From: Clonostachys chloroleuca
Lineage: Eukaryota; Ascomycota; Sordariomycetes; Hypocreales; Bionectriaceae
DNA: 64,000 bases
Assembly: GCA_037952775.1 (NCBI GenBank)
Contig: JBANAY010000003.1
Coordinates: 36,828,001-36,892,000, forward strand
Direction: 5' to 3'
Shown one piece after another: positions 12,784 to 25,159 of this stretch; the first letter of the stretch is position 1; each line of letters starts with the position of its first letter. Both the position numbers and the translations under genes were made by a program. The notes beneath the pieces were generated by a model. It saw nothing but the letters and a program-made list of their open reading frames with translations. It was not told the DNA's origin and made no database searches.

Positions 12784-15700
12784 CTAGAACTGGTTCTGGC
12801 TGGCCAGGAGAGCTCGGCGCTGGAGCTTCCTGCTCTTGCAAGGCCTTCGGCTGGGTGTAGGAGCAGGAGTGACATCGGCCGAGGTCGACGACGCAGTGGT
12901 TGAGGCGGGAATGGCGGAGGAGGACACGGGGGTCGTCAGGGTGGCGAAGGTGGTGGGTGTGGTTGACGAAACATCTGAAACAGGTGTAGCGGAAGACACA
13001 GGTGTAATAGAGGCAGAATCGGTAGCTGAGGGGGTAGCTGAAGGGGTTGCGGCTGAGGAGACAGGCGTGGTGGAGCTTACAGCGCCAGCAGACACACTGA
13101 TGTTATCAAGAAGGATACTGGCGAAACCCGCGGCGTTGCAGTTGATCGAAATAGTCAAAGAACCGCTAGTAGAGCTAGGGACTATGGTGCCGGACAACTG
13201 GCTCCACTGAGTGTTGGGTGTAGTTGTAAGAGGGAATCGATCAGTGTTAGCAAAGTTGTTTCCGTTGAAGTAGGCTCTTACACGGCAGCTGTCATCAGGT
13301 GATGCTTCAAGAACGAGGTAGTGGAACGAGATGGTGTAGGGCGAACCGGCAACGAGGTTGTGAACAGTGCCAGAAATGGAGGTGATAGGATTATCACGCT
13401 TCTGGACAGGCGAGGCCTCAGTGTTATCGTCGTCATTTCCTCTAGTTGATAGCTGGGCAGCGCCATTACCATTGTAACCATTGTCACCGACCCAAGAAAC
13501 ATTGCCACTGGTGGTGTAGTAAGCCAGACCAGCCGCGAAGTCCGCGTTGTCGATGTACTGAGATCCCGAGGGAGTGGCTGACGGCGTCGTAACATCGGAA
13601 GTGGCAGATGGGGTGACAGCGGCAGAAGATCCTGCATCCGTGGTAGAAGCCACAAGGGTAGATGAGACATCCGTGCTTGAGGCACCAGGAGTTGAAGACA
13701 CGTCTGTGCTAGAAACAACAGCGGTAGATGAGATATCGCTTGAAGCTAGGGTAGATGAGATGTCCGTGCTCGAGACTCCAGTGGCTGAGGGAGTTGATGA
13801 TGCATCTGTGCTAGAAGCCGCACTAGTTGGCGAGACATCGCTTGAAGCTGGGGTAGAGGAGACATCGGTGCTTGAGGCGGCAGGAGTGGAAGAGACATCA
13901 GTGCTGGAAGCGGCAGCAGTTGATGAGACGTCAGTTGAAGCCGGGGTAGATAAGACATCGGTGCTAGAAGCCATAGCGGTTGACGAAATGTCGGTTGAAG
14001 CCGGGGTGGATGACACATCAGTTGTGGAAGCAGCAGGAGTAGACGAGGCATCAGTGCTTGAAGCCGCAGCAGTTGATGAGACATCAGTTGAAGCTGGTGT
14101 AGATGATACGTCAGTGCTAGAGGCCACAGCAGTCGATGAGACATCGGTTGAAGCTGGGGTGCTTGAAGCGGCAGTGGATGACACATCGGTGCTTGAGGCA
14201 GCGGTGGATGATACATTGGTGGAAGAAGCCGGGGTGGTTGAAGCGGCAGTTGACGAAGCAGCCGTAGAAGACACATCTGTGGTTGACGCCGGGGTGGTTG
14301 ATGCTACAGTAATAGAGGGGCAGGCGGCGTCGACCAGAATCTTGGCGTTATCGAAAGCAATGTATGCGTATGGCGAGGATCCGGTGCTGGTGCACGAAAG
14401 CAGAAAGGTGAGATCAGTGCTACCGTCAGTGGGCGTCCATGTAGCCTGGAAAGTCTTCCACTCCGTGTTCTGGGTCGACGTGTAGACTGTTGACGGGCCA
14501 GTGGAGATGACGTGGGATTCGTCAGACACACTAAGCTGGCATGTCCTCTGAATGGTGTCAGGGGCCGTGGCACCGTTGACTCTGTAGTCAATTGAGATGG
14601 TATGTTCACGTGTGGTAAGCCCGGATACAGTTTGGCTGAATTGGACAACCTCGGTACCGGAGAATGCACTAGAAACATGGGTTAGCCTTGAGACGAAACG
14701 TGGATAGGATTTTCGAGACCACTTACACTGAGTAGGCTCCGTCGGTGTGATCCCAACTGATTGGATTCGCAGAGCCCTGAGTGAAACTCCAGCCATCTAG
14801 GCCGGTCTCGAAGGAGGGGTTTGAGAAGCCATTCGTCTGGCAAGCCGACGGTGCTGAGGAAGACACAGCAGCCGGCGTGGAGGAAGCTGCGGTGGATGAG
14901 GCAGCGGTAGATGACACGTCAGTGCTTGAAGCGGCGGTAGATGAAGCTGCGGCAGTGCTTGAGGCAGGGGTTGACGAGACATCTGTGCTGGAGGCTGCAG
15001 GAGTGCTGGAGGCGGCGGTGGACGACACATCTGTGCTTGAAGCGGCGGTGCTTGAAGCAGCAGGAGTAGACGAGGCAGCGGTAGACGAAGCGGCAGTGCT
15101 TGAATCAGCAGGAGTAGACGAGGCAGCGGTAGACGAAGCGGCAGTGCTTGAATCAGCAGGAGTGGTAGAGGCAGCCGTAGATGAAGCCGCAGAAGACGTG
15201 GATGCTACGCTGGTCGTGGATGCGACCGTGGAAAGGCTGCTTGTGGTTGATGGTGCTGGGCAGGTGGCACTCAGGAAGAGCTTGAAGTCATCCATGTACA
15301 TCTTGCCAGTGGCGCTTCCCGAGGTACAAGTGATGGTGGCGGAAATGTAGATAGACGAGGCCTTGGGGGTGAAGCCAGTGGCCTTGAGGTTCTTCCACCC
15401 TTGGTTCGAGGTTTTGGTGAAAATCGTCGAAGAGACACTTGCGAGCGTATAGGTGGTGCCAGTTGAGCTAGTTGCCTGGTTCAAAGCAATATTACAATAC
15501 CTGTACGCAGTCCCGCTATTGGAAGAGTCAATATCCACTTGATAGTCAAACTCGACATCGTAGGTGGATGAGGTCGACAGCCCGGTGATAGCCTGCTTAG
15601 CGGTAATCTTTGAATCCGTTAGAGGGTCCGCTCTAATAGAATGAGTCAGTAGCTGTGTCTTTACTTATCCATAGCAGAGTGAGAGGGATGGCCAGTGACA

Positions 15701-16459
15701 TACAGGGAGAGGAGTCCATCAGTGTGCTCAGCGGACGACGAGACACGGTTAGCACCATCAGTGAAAGACCATCCGGTCAGTCCACTCTCGAACGAGGGGT
15801 TCGTGAAAGCGTTCTGCTGGCAGCAGCTTGCCGTGGTAGAGATGGAGGCGTTGTCGAGATAGGCAAAAGTTGGGTCAGAAGCCGAAGAGCCAGAGCAAGA
15901 GAGGTAAAGTCCAATGGTTTGGCTTCCGCTGGCCGTCGCGGTGAAAGTTCCTGTCCAGGTGCTGAACGCATTGCCAGCACCGGAGCTGGTGAAAGCCTGG
16001 CTGGAAATGGAGGCAAATTTGTTGGATGCGGTGCCCTGGTACATGTAGAAGGAACAGGTCTTGGTGTTGCCTGCCTTGACACCGATGTACCGATCAATGG
16101 AGATGGCATACTCCGTGTCCTTGACCAACGTAACACTCTGCGTCACGGTATACGAGGTTGTTGACGAGGACGTGGCGGGGAGGTTACTGTGGCAGGTTAG
16201 TACATTGGTCGCTTCAAATAGGCATTTTTATGCTTTTCACTCACAGGACATAGGAGCCGGCGGTGCTCTTGCTTGATGACAGACGAGAACCACCGGAGGG
16301 GCTGGTGGCCCAGGGGGTTATCGCAGAATTCTCGAAAGATGGGTTAGAGAACAAATTGGGCTGGGTGCAGGTGACAATGGGGTTGTCGTTGGCTGCCGCC
16401 GCCGGAACTGCCAAAGCGGCAGCGGCCAGCAGGCCATTGAAAAGCGGTGCAGACCGCAT
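12784..16459 (-). CDS. Secreted Ser/Thr-rich repeat protein with NPSFE carbohydrate-binding-like modules
   Basis: Four exons: 16459-16245, 16186-15704, 15632-14727 and 14668-12784. The three introns (58, 71 and 58 nt) have GTGAGT, GTATGT and GTAAGT donors and keep frame throughout. The protein has 1162 residues. It starts with a signal peptide (MRSAPLFNGLLAAAALAVPAAA). Modules opening with CTQPNLFSNPSFE, CCQQNAFTNPSFE and CQTNGFSNPSFE (about residues 30, 195 and 505) resemble galactose-binding-fold/CBM4_9-like units; a fourth, diverged one follows near residue 800. Two low-complexity linkers of TDVSST/TAASST/TPAST repeats separate them and should be heavily O-glycosylated. There is no catalytic domain and no clear GPI tail; the C-terminus is basic (KLQRRALLASQNQF), with Kex2-like QKRD and LQRRA sites. 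A cell-wall or adhesin role is inferred. Confidence 0.85.
13600..14310 (-). repeat. Coding tandem repeats, TDVSST type
   Basis: Degenerate repeats within exon 4 encode strings such as SSTDVSSTPAST and ASSTDVSSTAA, with unit lengths changing in steps of three. Both strands stay open through the block, which produces a long spurious plus-strand frame. Such repeats usually vary in copy number between strains. Confidence 0.85.
14850..15215 (-). repeat. Coding tandem repeats, second Ser/Thr block
   Basis: Within exon 3, repeats encode TAASSTPADSS and TDVSSTAASST strings between the second and third NPSFE modules. A stretch of about 50 bp is repeated almost exactly around 15055-15160, suggesting recent slippage or unequal crossover. 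Confidence 0.8.
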
Positions 16460-18384
16460 GGTGAGGGAGCAAGAGAGTGGCTGAACCTAGAAGACGGTTC
16501 CAAAAAGGAGTGTACGGTCAAAAGGAAGGAAATCGAGGATTGGAAAGAGTGTGTTGCGTGTGAGGGAGGGTCTGTTGTAACGAATGTACGGCTTCTTCCC
16601 TGTCACCAGCGGATGCCAAATGCCAACACCCAGAAAAAGAGAGAGCGGGTGAAAGAGAAAGGGGAAGAAGACACAGAAAGATGCCCGGCGCATGTTGGGT
16701 ATGTATCAAGTGCGCAGTCCGCTCCATCGCCTTGCGCCACCAAGCTCAACATCTGATAGTCAACATTCGCTAGCAGATGGGGGCTCAATAGCTTAAGCTA
16801 TCGATTTTCAGCAACGCCACCAAACAGCCCCATGCCTCATCCCCCGACAGCGGCCCGGGAGGACATACTATAGAAACGTGTTTGATGTCCTGCCGTATCT
16901 CACAGCACCGTGGCTATCCCACATACTCGCCCTGAAGAAGTTCCAGCACTCCACGCTCACTCATCGTCGACCGACACATGCCCAGGCAAAGAGTCTTGGC
17001 TCGATCGACAAAGCCGTTGGGGGCCAGGCGGCAGCACTGTTGCCAAGCGGAATGAAGCATTTGTACCGAGGCCAATAGCGCGCAGTAAGCATAACACTAG
17101 TCAGGAACAATGCCGGCTAAGAGCCAATTCTTTGGTTCCTCCGCGGCCGAGTCGAGACCAAGGGGTGGGTCGGATGCCGTGATCCAGCAGCATGTCAAAA
17201 ATGATGAAGTCCTCTAGAGCCAATATTCTGACGGGGCTCAATGCTCTTTCGGCTCTGGTGCTAGCGATCGGATAAATCGGCCCCCGGAGTCCTGATCAGG
17301 TCAAGTCCATCTTCCAGGGCTGCCTCTAGCCTGATATGGCATAACGTTCAAGATAGCGACGGACTAACCCAGAGCGAATATTGAGAATCTGCCTTGGCTT
17401 CACTTAGTAGATCTACCCTATACACTTCGAATGATGCAATTCCAACTCATCAAAAGAGAAGTTTCTGGTCTTATTGCAGTAGGCGTAGTTTTCAACGCCC
17501 AGTTTTCTTCACAAGCATCAAAATGAACAAAATACGTCGAAGCCGCAAGTTATTCTGGTAGTCATTCCGCGGCGATCACTTTGTTCGTGGTGCGTATACA
17601 CAAACCTGCATAGATTGAGTACAACATTGGTCTGTAAGGCTTCTATAATAATGCCCCATTCCAACCTTTCATGGCCTTTTTAGGCTTGCACCATATGCTG
17701 CACTAGCAAAAGATATGATATAGGGTAGTTGTAGAAACTTCGGCTTCCGCTATTCTGGCAGAACACCCAAATTGTGATTGTGGTATTGATGCTTGTCCCC
17801 ATCGCCTCCAGCTTCATGCCAGTGGTGAAGAGTACTTTCTTGCTCTCGTTCGACCTGCATCATGTTGAGATTTGACACGAGGGTCTCGAGGCCAGATTCA
17901 GAGCCGCCAAGCAACTGAGACACTTTCGGGGCACGATGCAGGGATTCCTTCAATCTCAGGGGGTGGGTCGTCCGGTCAGGAATCAGGGGTAGTTGCTCTT
18001 CGACCCCAGGAAAAGCCTCATGCTAACAAGACATCAGATTATAGCCTAGAGATGGCTATGATGGAAAGTTGCAAATCGTTACCACTCAATTCTGGCATCA
18101 ACAGAAAAACTCAGCTCTGACAAAACTGGTAATCTGACACAACCTTGTTTGCAGGATGACAGTTGCAGCAATCAATCAATACACTCGTTTTCATGCACCC
18201 GAAGTCAGCGTCACATTCTGCGGCGCTAAGGTAGAAGTGCAGTCAGGTTGACGCTGGAGTCTTCGTGTTCACTGCGCCTACAAGTTGAGACTGAGGCTGC
18301 GACCATGTTCCGTCTCCAATGCAAAAACGTGTCTTTAGCAGAACGGCATAACCTCCTTGGTGATTTGTCCCTCAGATAGCCAAC
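16460..18384. other. Intergenic stretch, nothing supported
   Basis: It contains the promoter side of the Ser/Thr-rich protein gene at its left edge and the upstream region of the decayed gene at 18385 at its right edge. No coding frame with a domain, splice-consistent structure or repeat was found. Confidence 0.5.
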
Positions 18385-21343
18385 ATGCTCTTCACTGCCT
18401 GCTTTCTCTTGCTCCTGAGCTTCCCCCTCGCGGCGGCGGCGGATCGGTGGGACGACTTCTCCAATGATTTCGCGACGGATCTTGCCCCGCTTCTCTCACT
18501 CTTCGGTGAGCAGGTCACCAAGCAATTCCTCAGCGAAGCATTTATTTCGTGGATTACATCATCTTCGCGATAGCTCCAATAGGAATACTGACGGCTGTTG
18601 TTTCTGTTATTCGTACTTGTGGTAGCCCATCGCTGTGCGCCTTCATTGGCAGAGTATAGGAAGGGAAGGGAATCGCCGAGGCTGAACTGTGCTCCTCCAT
18701 GAGTCGGGATGTTTGTGAGCTCTACAACAATGGTGGAATTACACGCGTCTTCGGGCGTCTAAAGATACTCAAGGTTATATTTGACCCTGAAGATGCAGAC
18801 TTCCAGAAGGAAGCTGGAATCTACATAATCAGGAACTACTTAAAGACTTGAAACAGCATATAGGTGAAGCAGTCTAGTGTCTCTGCCAGATCTACCATCG
18901 ATTTGGAGACTAATCCGCCAAAGGAGTCTGTAAATACGGACAGTGACATTGATTTGCTCGCCCCAAACCTTTCTCAATATCGGGATCAACCGACAGCCTA
19001 CACACGTTTCCTGGATAGTCGCCGGGATAGGATTTTTCATGTAGAGCGGTGTTATGGTGTTTGCTGGCATTGCGACATACTACCTGAAGTGAGAAAAGGA
19101 CGACAAGCCCCCGAACAGCTATTCGTGTCCTATGATGTTCGCTGGTACAATTCTCTTGGGAATTGGGACATTCTACTGTGCATTTATCATTGGCGAGAGC
19201 ACAGATGAACAGGTCTTGATGAAAAGGGACCCGCCCAGGAGCAAAGATAAGAGAAGTCCAATCATGATTTGGGTGCAGCCTGGGGGCCAGGTTCTGCGTG
19301 ATCAAACCTTTGATCCCTTTTGCTACAGTGATGATGGAAAGCCATTGGAACAGTACCTCAAGTCGTGGAAGAGACCATCGGTTGTGTCGCCCTTCCGGGT
19401 TTGGACAGCCATTGGCGTCACGATGCTTGGGTTTGTTCTTCAGTTTACTGGACTTCGAGGTATACATTCCGCAGTCTCCTTGGCTCAAATTGCAGTAGTT
19501 CTGGACATGAGTATGATAAGATCTTTACTCCGCACGCAACGGTTAAAGCTTGAGGATAATAAGCTTGCTGGATTTCCAGATCAAGTGACTGGGTACGAGC
19601 TTGACTGGCTTGCATTGCATATTGGCGAAGGAGATATTCAAACAAGACCTGAAACAAGTTCTGGAACAAGACCTGAATCCACCATCTCTAAAGTCTCGGT
19701 CATTATCCGCCATCTCACAGAGGATGGTTGTCGATGTGATTTGAACGACTCCTCATCCTATTACCGTCCCAAGCTACTCCTCCACAAATACGGTATCATG
19801 AAACTCGATACTCATGGAAGTTTCTCAGTAGTTCGAGCATGAAAATTATTCCAAGGTCTGAGCTGCCGTCTGGACCTCCGGATCTTAATCCTGCTGCAAA
19901 AATCTTTACCTACCGAACTCGCTTGGGACATCTAACGATGCCACGAATCAAAAGATCGCGAATTGCCACTTCTGCAGCTAGTTTTCATACCGAAATGGTT
20001 GAGATTAGGCAAGAGGCTCAGTGGCTTGCTGTTGCTATCACAACTGCTCTCAATCTGTTAATTCAAGATAGCCAAGACAATGAATGCTTGAGGTGGGAGC
20101 CTGAATGCTCTGTCTCATCCTCACTATTGGAAGATCTTGAGTACAATGCAAACATCAGGAATTATATTTTTCCTTCATGGATTAAGAAGAAAACAATCTC
20201 GAGAACCTGTAACGTATACCTGGATCTTTCCTGCGATCCAGAAGACAATCAGTGGAAATTCGACAACAACATGGGGCTGGAATCTCTTCTTGGGTTATGG
20301 GCTTGGTCACTAATGTGTGAACCTGAAGTAGAGAAGAAGGATGAACTAATCTCTCTTATACAATCCCGAGCCCTGGAGGTTCCAGTGCGGCGAATAGTTC
20401 TAATACCCGCAGTCGAAGTTCTCAAAGAAAAGCTGCCACGCAATTCCTTTAATTTCAAGGAGCATACATTTGGTTCTTCGGCTACGCAACCGGAGCCGGG
20501 TAACCTGTGGGAGGAGGCCGGCAGCAATTACGGGCCCCTCCAGGGGAGACTGAAAGGAGACCTTGTGCAGCAATATGTTTTTCGGATTTTTGGCGGGAGA
20601 ATTGATGGTCGCTCGGATTCCCCGAATCTAGAAAGAGATTCTGGCACGGTGAAGATGTTCACCGCCCACACGAGTAGCACCCTTGTGTCTTCTTGTGCCC
20701 ACGAAGTTTTCGCATCATTCCTCGCCAGCGTTCTTGATAAAATTCCTGGAGCTAGACTCGAAACAGGCCCTCGGGGGCTCCTCACAAGAAGTCTAGTAGA
20801 TAGCCTGGTGAAAGCATTCACTGATAGTCAATTAGGCTCGGCAGAAGAGGCAATGCTCTGCGTCTTGCCACCTATTTTTCATAAGCTGGGTGAAGGCAGT
20901 TCGTAAAGGTAGCGATCACATCCCATCAAAATGAGACTACCCGGCATATATCAACTATTGGAGGCGGTGGAGAATAGGCCATGCGGGAGAAGAAGACATA
21001 ACGGGAATCTTGGTGCACATCACTCTTAGCCACCAACATGACGCGGGAAGAAAAGGATCAAATAATTGGAATGGCGGCAAGGAACGGTTGGATTATGAAG
21101 GCTTAATGCGTTTCCAGCATCCGTGCTAGTTCTCCATCAGAGATTAAAGAGCAGAAGGCGTTGATAAACCGTCTATTGGAGACCTCTGAATTAGGTTCGC
21201 GTAACGCTTTAATAGGGGCAGGTTTCATACGTATTTATAAACTCTTTCAACCGCCTTATAACATAGGCTACGCAGGGGGCATCCCTGTCGAATGAGAGAC
21301 GATAACGCGCTTCTTAGAACGATAGAAACCCCATGAAGCCTAG
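18385..21343 (+). pseudogene. Decayed copy of a large fungal membrane protein family
   Basis: Successive frames carry one continuous protein. A signal-peptide start (MLFTACFLLLLSFPLAAA) leads to DRWDDFSNDFATDLAPLL, then YIIFAIAPIGILTAVVSV in a shifted frame. Next come VMVFAGIATYYLK and, from 19132, GTILLGIGTFYCAFIIGEST, QPGGQVL.DQTFDPFCYSD and FVLQFTGLRGIHSAVSLAQ. After another shift near 19840 a 355-residue frame runs to 20906, and 21030-21343 continues with stops. I recall this motif order from a widespread, unnamed fungal family of multi-membrane proteins, often with C-terminal ankyrin repeats; the function is not known to me. There are at least three frameshifts (near 18550, 18975 and 19840) and stops near 18655, 18850, 19045 and 19095. 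The stops fit CpA-to-TpA changes. Confidence 0.85.
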
Positions 21344-22424
21344 CAAGAGCCAACAGTGCATCAGTCCGTGAACAACCGGAGTGATCATCCATACTTCCTC
21401 TTTCAATCCCCAGTAAGGCAAGGAGAGAGATCAACGGCGTTAAAATGGTCGGTAAAATACATATCATCGTTACCATATAAAGCGTCAGCTCTATTGTTCC
21501 TTTTTGCTGCGGCCATTCCAGACAGCACCGAGCGATCGGAATATGGTCGTGATTGGAGTCCTGGTGTATATGGGTGCCAATTTGTACAAGCCCAGACTAG
21601 GACAGCTCTCCAATCTCTACCATTTCATATACGGATTTGGAGCAGGGTGGCGAGACGTAGTGTTTGATGATGCCAATGTCGTTGGCTGACACTTGTCTGT
21701 CGTCGGGCCCCTGCTGTGCAGCGTAGCAGTTCATTGCTTGAGAAAAATCCTGTTCGGGATACCGGCCACTTGATAAAATTCAGTCTGAAAGAGGCTATAG
21801 TTTGATTTGATCTTGGACTCCGCTGATATGAGGGAAGACTAACATGAGCTCTCTGGTCTTCGTTCCATGGTAGCCTTCACCGTTAGTAAATACATACACG
21901 GCAGCGCTGTACTGAGGCGGAAAATCAGCTCGTTAAACTCCCTTGCTAAATGGATTTGTATAGTTCCCCAGATATCCTGTCGCCATTTCTGGGCATGTGA
22001 TTCCCACAGGACGCGGTGAATCTTGCAGTACCTAATTCTTATTGGATCACTGAGGCAGATCTCCTTTAGCAAAAATACTGGCGCGTTTCACTTCTTAGTT
22101 TTAAAAACTGGCTCTAATCGGTCCTTTCTTTCACGCATTTTGGTAATTGAGATCTCTTTTGGCTTGCATGAAAAGTTGAGAAGTAAAAGTGAGCCCTGAG
22201 GCGAGATTAATTTCGAAAGCTATGGCAGCTATTGCACATGTTGACTCTGAAAGCTCCTGGCAACCGTTTCCGAGACTCTATTGCCTTCTTACACGCCGGC
22301 AACATCTCCTTCACTTCGTTTCACGTATTAATAGCGGGTCGAGGAAGGTTCGTAGAGGCGGTACCATATGTCGTAGGCGAAACAGGATAGGTAGTAGGCC
22401 AATATCTGGGAAGGTGTTAGCTCA
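21344..22424. other. Relic-containing gap
   Basis: It may hold the fully eroded C-terminal ankyrin part of the preceding pseudogene, but I cannot recognise repeats with confidence. No intact gene is seen. Confidence 0.4.
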
Positions 22425-22512
22425 GGTGCTTCGGTTGACAGGGTACAGAGAACTAACGGTGATGAGCACGAGGCCCAGGACATCTCCTACTCCAAAGGTC
22501 TGAGACATCTTG
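22340..22512 (-). pseudogene. 5' end of an unidentified gene, truncated
   Basis: A start MSQTFGVGDVLGLVLIT at 22512 follows a pyrimidine/CA-rich leader (22670-22515) typical of fungal 5' untranslated regions. A possible intron (GTTAGT donor about 22461, GCTAAC branch, CCCAG acceptor about 22414) joins it to YYLSCFAYDIWYRLYE before a stop at about 22335. Nothing recognisable follows. It looks like a promoter and first exons of a gene whose body has been lost. The family is not identified; the start resembles the opening of several fungal proteins of unknown function. Confidence 0.3.
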
Positions 22513-23408
22513 ATTTGATGTGCCTTTCGAAAGTCTGGGTGGCACAACTCCTCAGCTTGGAGACTCTGGGTGTGGTAGATTCGTGAATCTGGTGGTGGAG
22601 ATCGATGTAATCTGGATGGATGAAGAGGTATGAAAGCAGGAACTGTGAAGACGAAGAGTAGAAGCAAGAAAATTCAGCTTCTAGTTGCTTCGATGCGGAA
22701 ATGTGCGAGAAAAGGGGGCAGGTCAGTACGTACCTCCGTACCTGCGCACAAAGTGAATACCACCTGACCGCCAAGTTACTGCCAGCCGAGTACGCGTAGG
22801 CGGACTTGCCTAACGAAGGTCCATATGGTGGTAGGTGTAGTAGGCCGTCCTCTCAGAACTAATCCGCTCCGGCACTCCGGGAAGCTGCGAATTGCCAACA
22901 GTGGGAGCATTCTAGTCGCTTCTCTTCCTCCCCACCTCCGTCCACAACAGACAACCTTCCCTCTCGAAGGTGAGGCTTCGACTTCCTGCTCCCTAGGATC
23001 TCCTGCTCCAAAACTCCCTGCCCCCTAATTTACTCCTATACGGTATACCAGTGACAAACCTTTTGATCTCTGGCATTTGTTGACCAGAAAGGTCACCACC
23101 TTCGACTTTTGATCTGAGAATCCAGGTTCCGATTGGGACCTCAAGGGTAAGACATCTATCATCTATGCTCTGAAACTTCCTCCTAACAGGCTAATAGGTG
23201 TTAACCCTCTCGACGGAAACGAGGGCGTCGAATCTTGCCTTTCAAAGTGCAAGATTTGAAACAGCGGGGGACGGGGATCGGCGAGTAAGTTGATTGCCTC
23301 GCACCGTCCCTCACTTCACTTCAGTTCCTTTCTCCACCAATATCACTATCGCCATTCTTCGCCTCACTACTACATGTTCTCCCAAGAGAAATCCCAACGT
23401 GATTGCTA

Positions 23409-23875
23409 ATGGCTATCGCCCCTTTTCGCAGCCTAGATAGACCTAGAAGGTCTTTCGAGAGCCCGAGAGTGCGATTTGAGCCGGCGTTGAGGTATGCAAA
23501 GTCTCACACCACTTCCAGCCCATACTGACATAGCCATCTGCCATCCAGAGAGCAAAGCTCCCCCAAACCCGGCGACTTCGCCGAACATCGCACCTCTGGG
23601 ACCTTACCCAGTCTCACCAGCACGTTCTCCCCCAACCCCCCTTCACAAGCCCTATACTACCCTCCTCCATTGAATTACGTCGTTCCTCTAGTGCCTTACG
23701 GAAGAGAAAGAGAGTAAAGTTCAACAGCAATGAAGCTGCCAGGGCCCGACAACTCAACTCAATGAATACTGGGGCCCTACTTCCCTCCTCCGGCCCATTA
23801 CCTCTGTTGTTGGAGACATCCGGTGCTTCTGGTTCGTTGACGGCTTGGAAATTGCAAACTCCTTGTGCAGAATGA
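23409..23875 (+). CDS. Small basic hypothetical protein
   Basis: Two exons, 23409-23491 and 23551-23875, are joined by a 59-nt intron with GTATGC donor and CTGAC branch. The product has 135 residues, starts MAIAPFRSLDRPRRSFESP and contains RRLRRTSHLWDLTQS and ALRKRKRVKFNSNEAARARQ, the latter resembling a nuclear localisation signal. There is no known domain. A second acceptor two bases upstream (after 23548) would give an 83-residue product in another frame that ends at 23717. The longer frame is preferred because it runs much further without a stop and has a better protein-like composition. The leader at 23150-23300 contains additional donor- and acceptor-like sites and may hold a 5' untranslated intron. 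Confidence 0.5.
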
Positions 23876-25159
23876 AGCTCAGAGATGTTACACTCGCACA
23901 TTTGCTGGACATCCCGGCACTTCTTCCCTGCCTGAAGGCAGTGTACCGAAGCAAGAATTCATGGCAGGCTAGATACACTGAAGTGAAGATCGTCCATATG
24001 ATTTCCATCCGTATGGGCCATACTATGCCGCCACAATTTATGGGTTTGGTTGACTGCATTGGCCAGTACCTGAATGATGACCAGACCAAGGGTTGAACCG
24101 TGACTAGTCTCGCTATCGCCGCGCCGACCGAGGCATCTAAATGACATGAACATGGACATTGTGGTCAATCACGATCGCAGTGGCGCAAGAGCAACAAGGA
24201 GCTGCTTTTGAGCTCATATCAGGTTCCGATGTGATGCGCATGACGGTCTTTGGGGAGGTAGATATCCAAGCCGGCGGCATCCGCCTCCCGCCCGGTATCC
24301 TCGCTCGCCAAGCCGGTCACTGACGACCAGGCCAACCCCTACATGCACTACAACACGGTACCCCGGCGGCAAGGTCACTTCGTGCTATATGCCGCTGTGG
24401 GAGTTGGAAGAGGGCGTCGGCGACGATGTAGGGATCGAGTACGGCGGCGGACGAGCAAGACAGGAAGCCAACAACCCCCTTGCCACCAGCGGTAAGGGCT
24501 CCCGCGGTGGACGCTGCTGACCAGGCATTGTTCCGACGGGAACCTCCGAATGAGCGAGGCGTGGCTAGCAGACGTGGAGAGTCGCGAGCATCCCACGGCG
24601 ACCAGCAACATACCGCAGCAGCTACGGAGAGGGCCAAAGCCCTGTTGAATAACCACCACGGACGGCGAAGAAGAGTAGCGGGATATCAACTCAATGAGCG
24701 GACATCCAAGTTCTGGGATAAATACTTGAGGCAGCTGGTATATCCGCTGCGGGGGTAACACGTCGACGGCTCTGGTCACCGACCTGACCCGTTCATATCA
24801 CAACGATAATCGGTTCGGAATTTTGAGAGGAGTCAATTGGGTCCACTTAATAGATGAATGCAATGCAGATTTTAGGTCGATCAGCCTGATCCCACGAGTT
24901 TGAAGTTACTACGCATGAACGCGGGATGATCATCGATATAGAAGCCGCCCAATTTCAGTATGATTTTGGAGGAACACTGCCACAGGGGTAGTCCAGAAAA
25001 CTGGCCCTTTTTAAGGTTGGATATTTCTATAAGAATAGCAGAATTCGGTTTTATCTAACATTGGAAGCTGAAAAGAGTCAACCATAAATGGTTTTGCAAA
25101 TTGGTACTTTGCAGGACTGCTTGATTTTTGAATGGATGGTCATGAAACTTCTCCCGACT
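23876..25159. other. Gap with fragmentary coding look
   Basis: Short frames near 24200-24500 look protein-like in places (DVMRMTVFGEVDIQAGGIRLPPG at about 24228-24297) but change frame repeatedly and match no family I know. It could be an eroded gene. Confidence 0.35.

Noticed and set aside
13574..14485. A 303-codon plus-strand frame rich in VDETSVLEA repeats
   Set aside because: It is the antisense of the TDVSST coding repeats; trinucleotide-in-phase repeats keep both strands open. The minus strand has the signal peptide, modules and introns.
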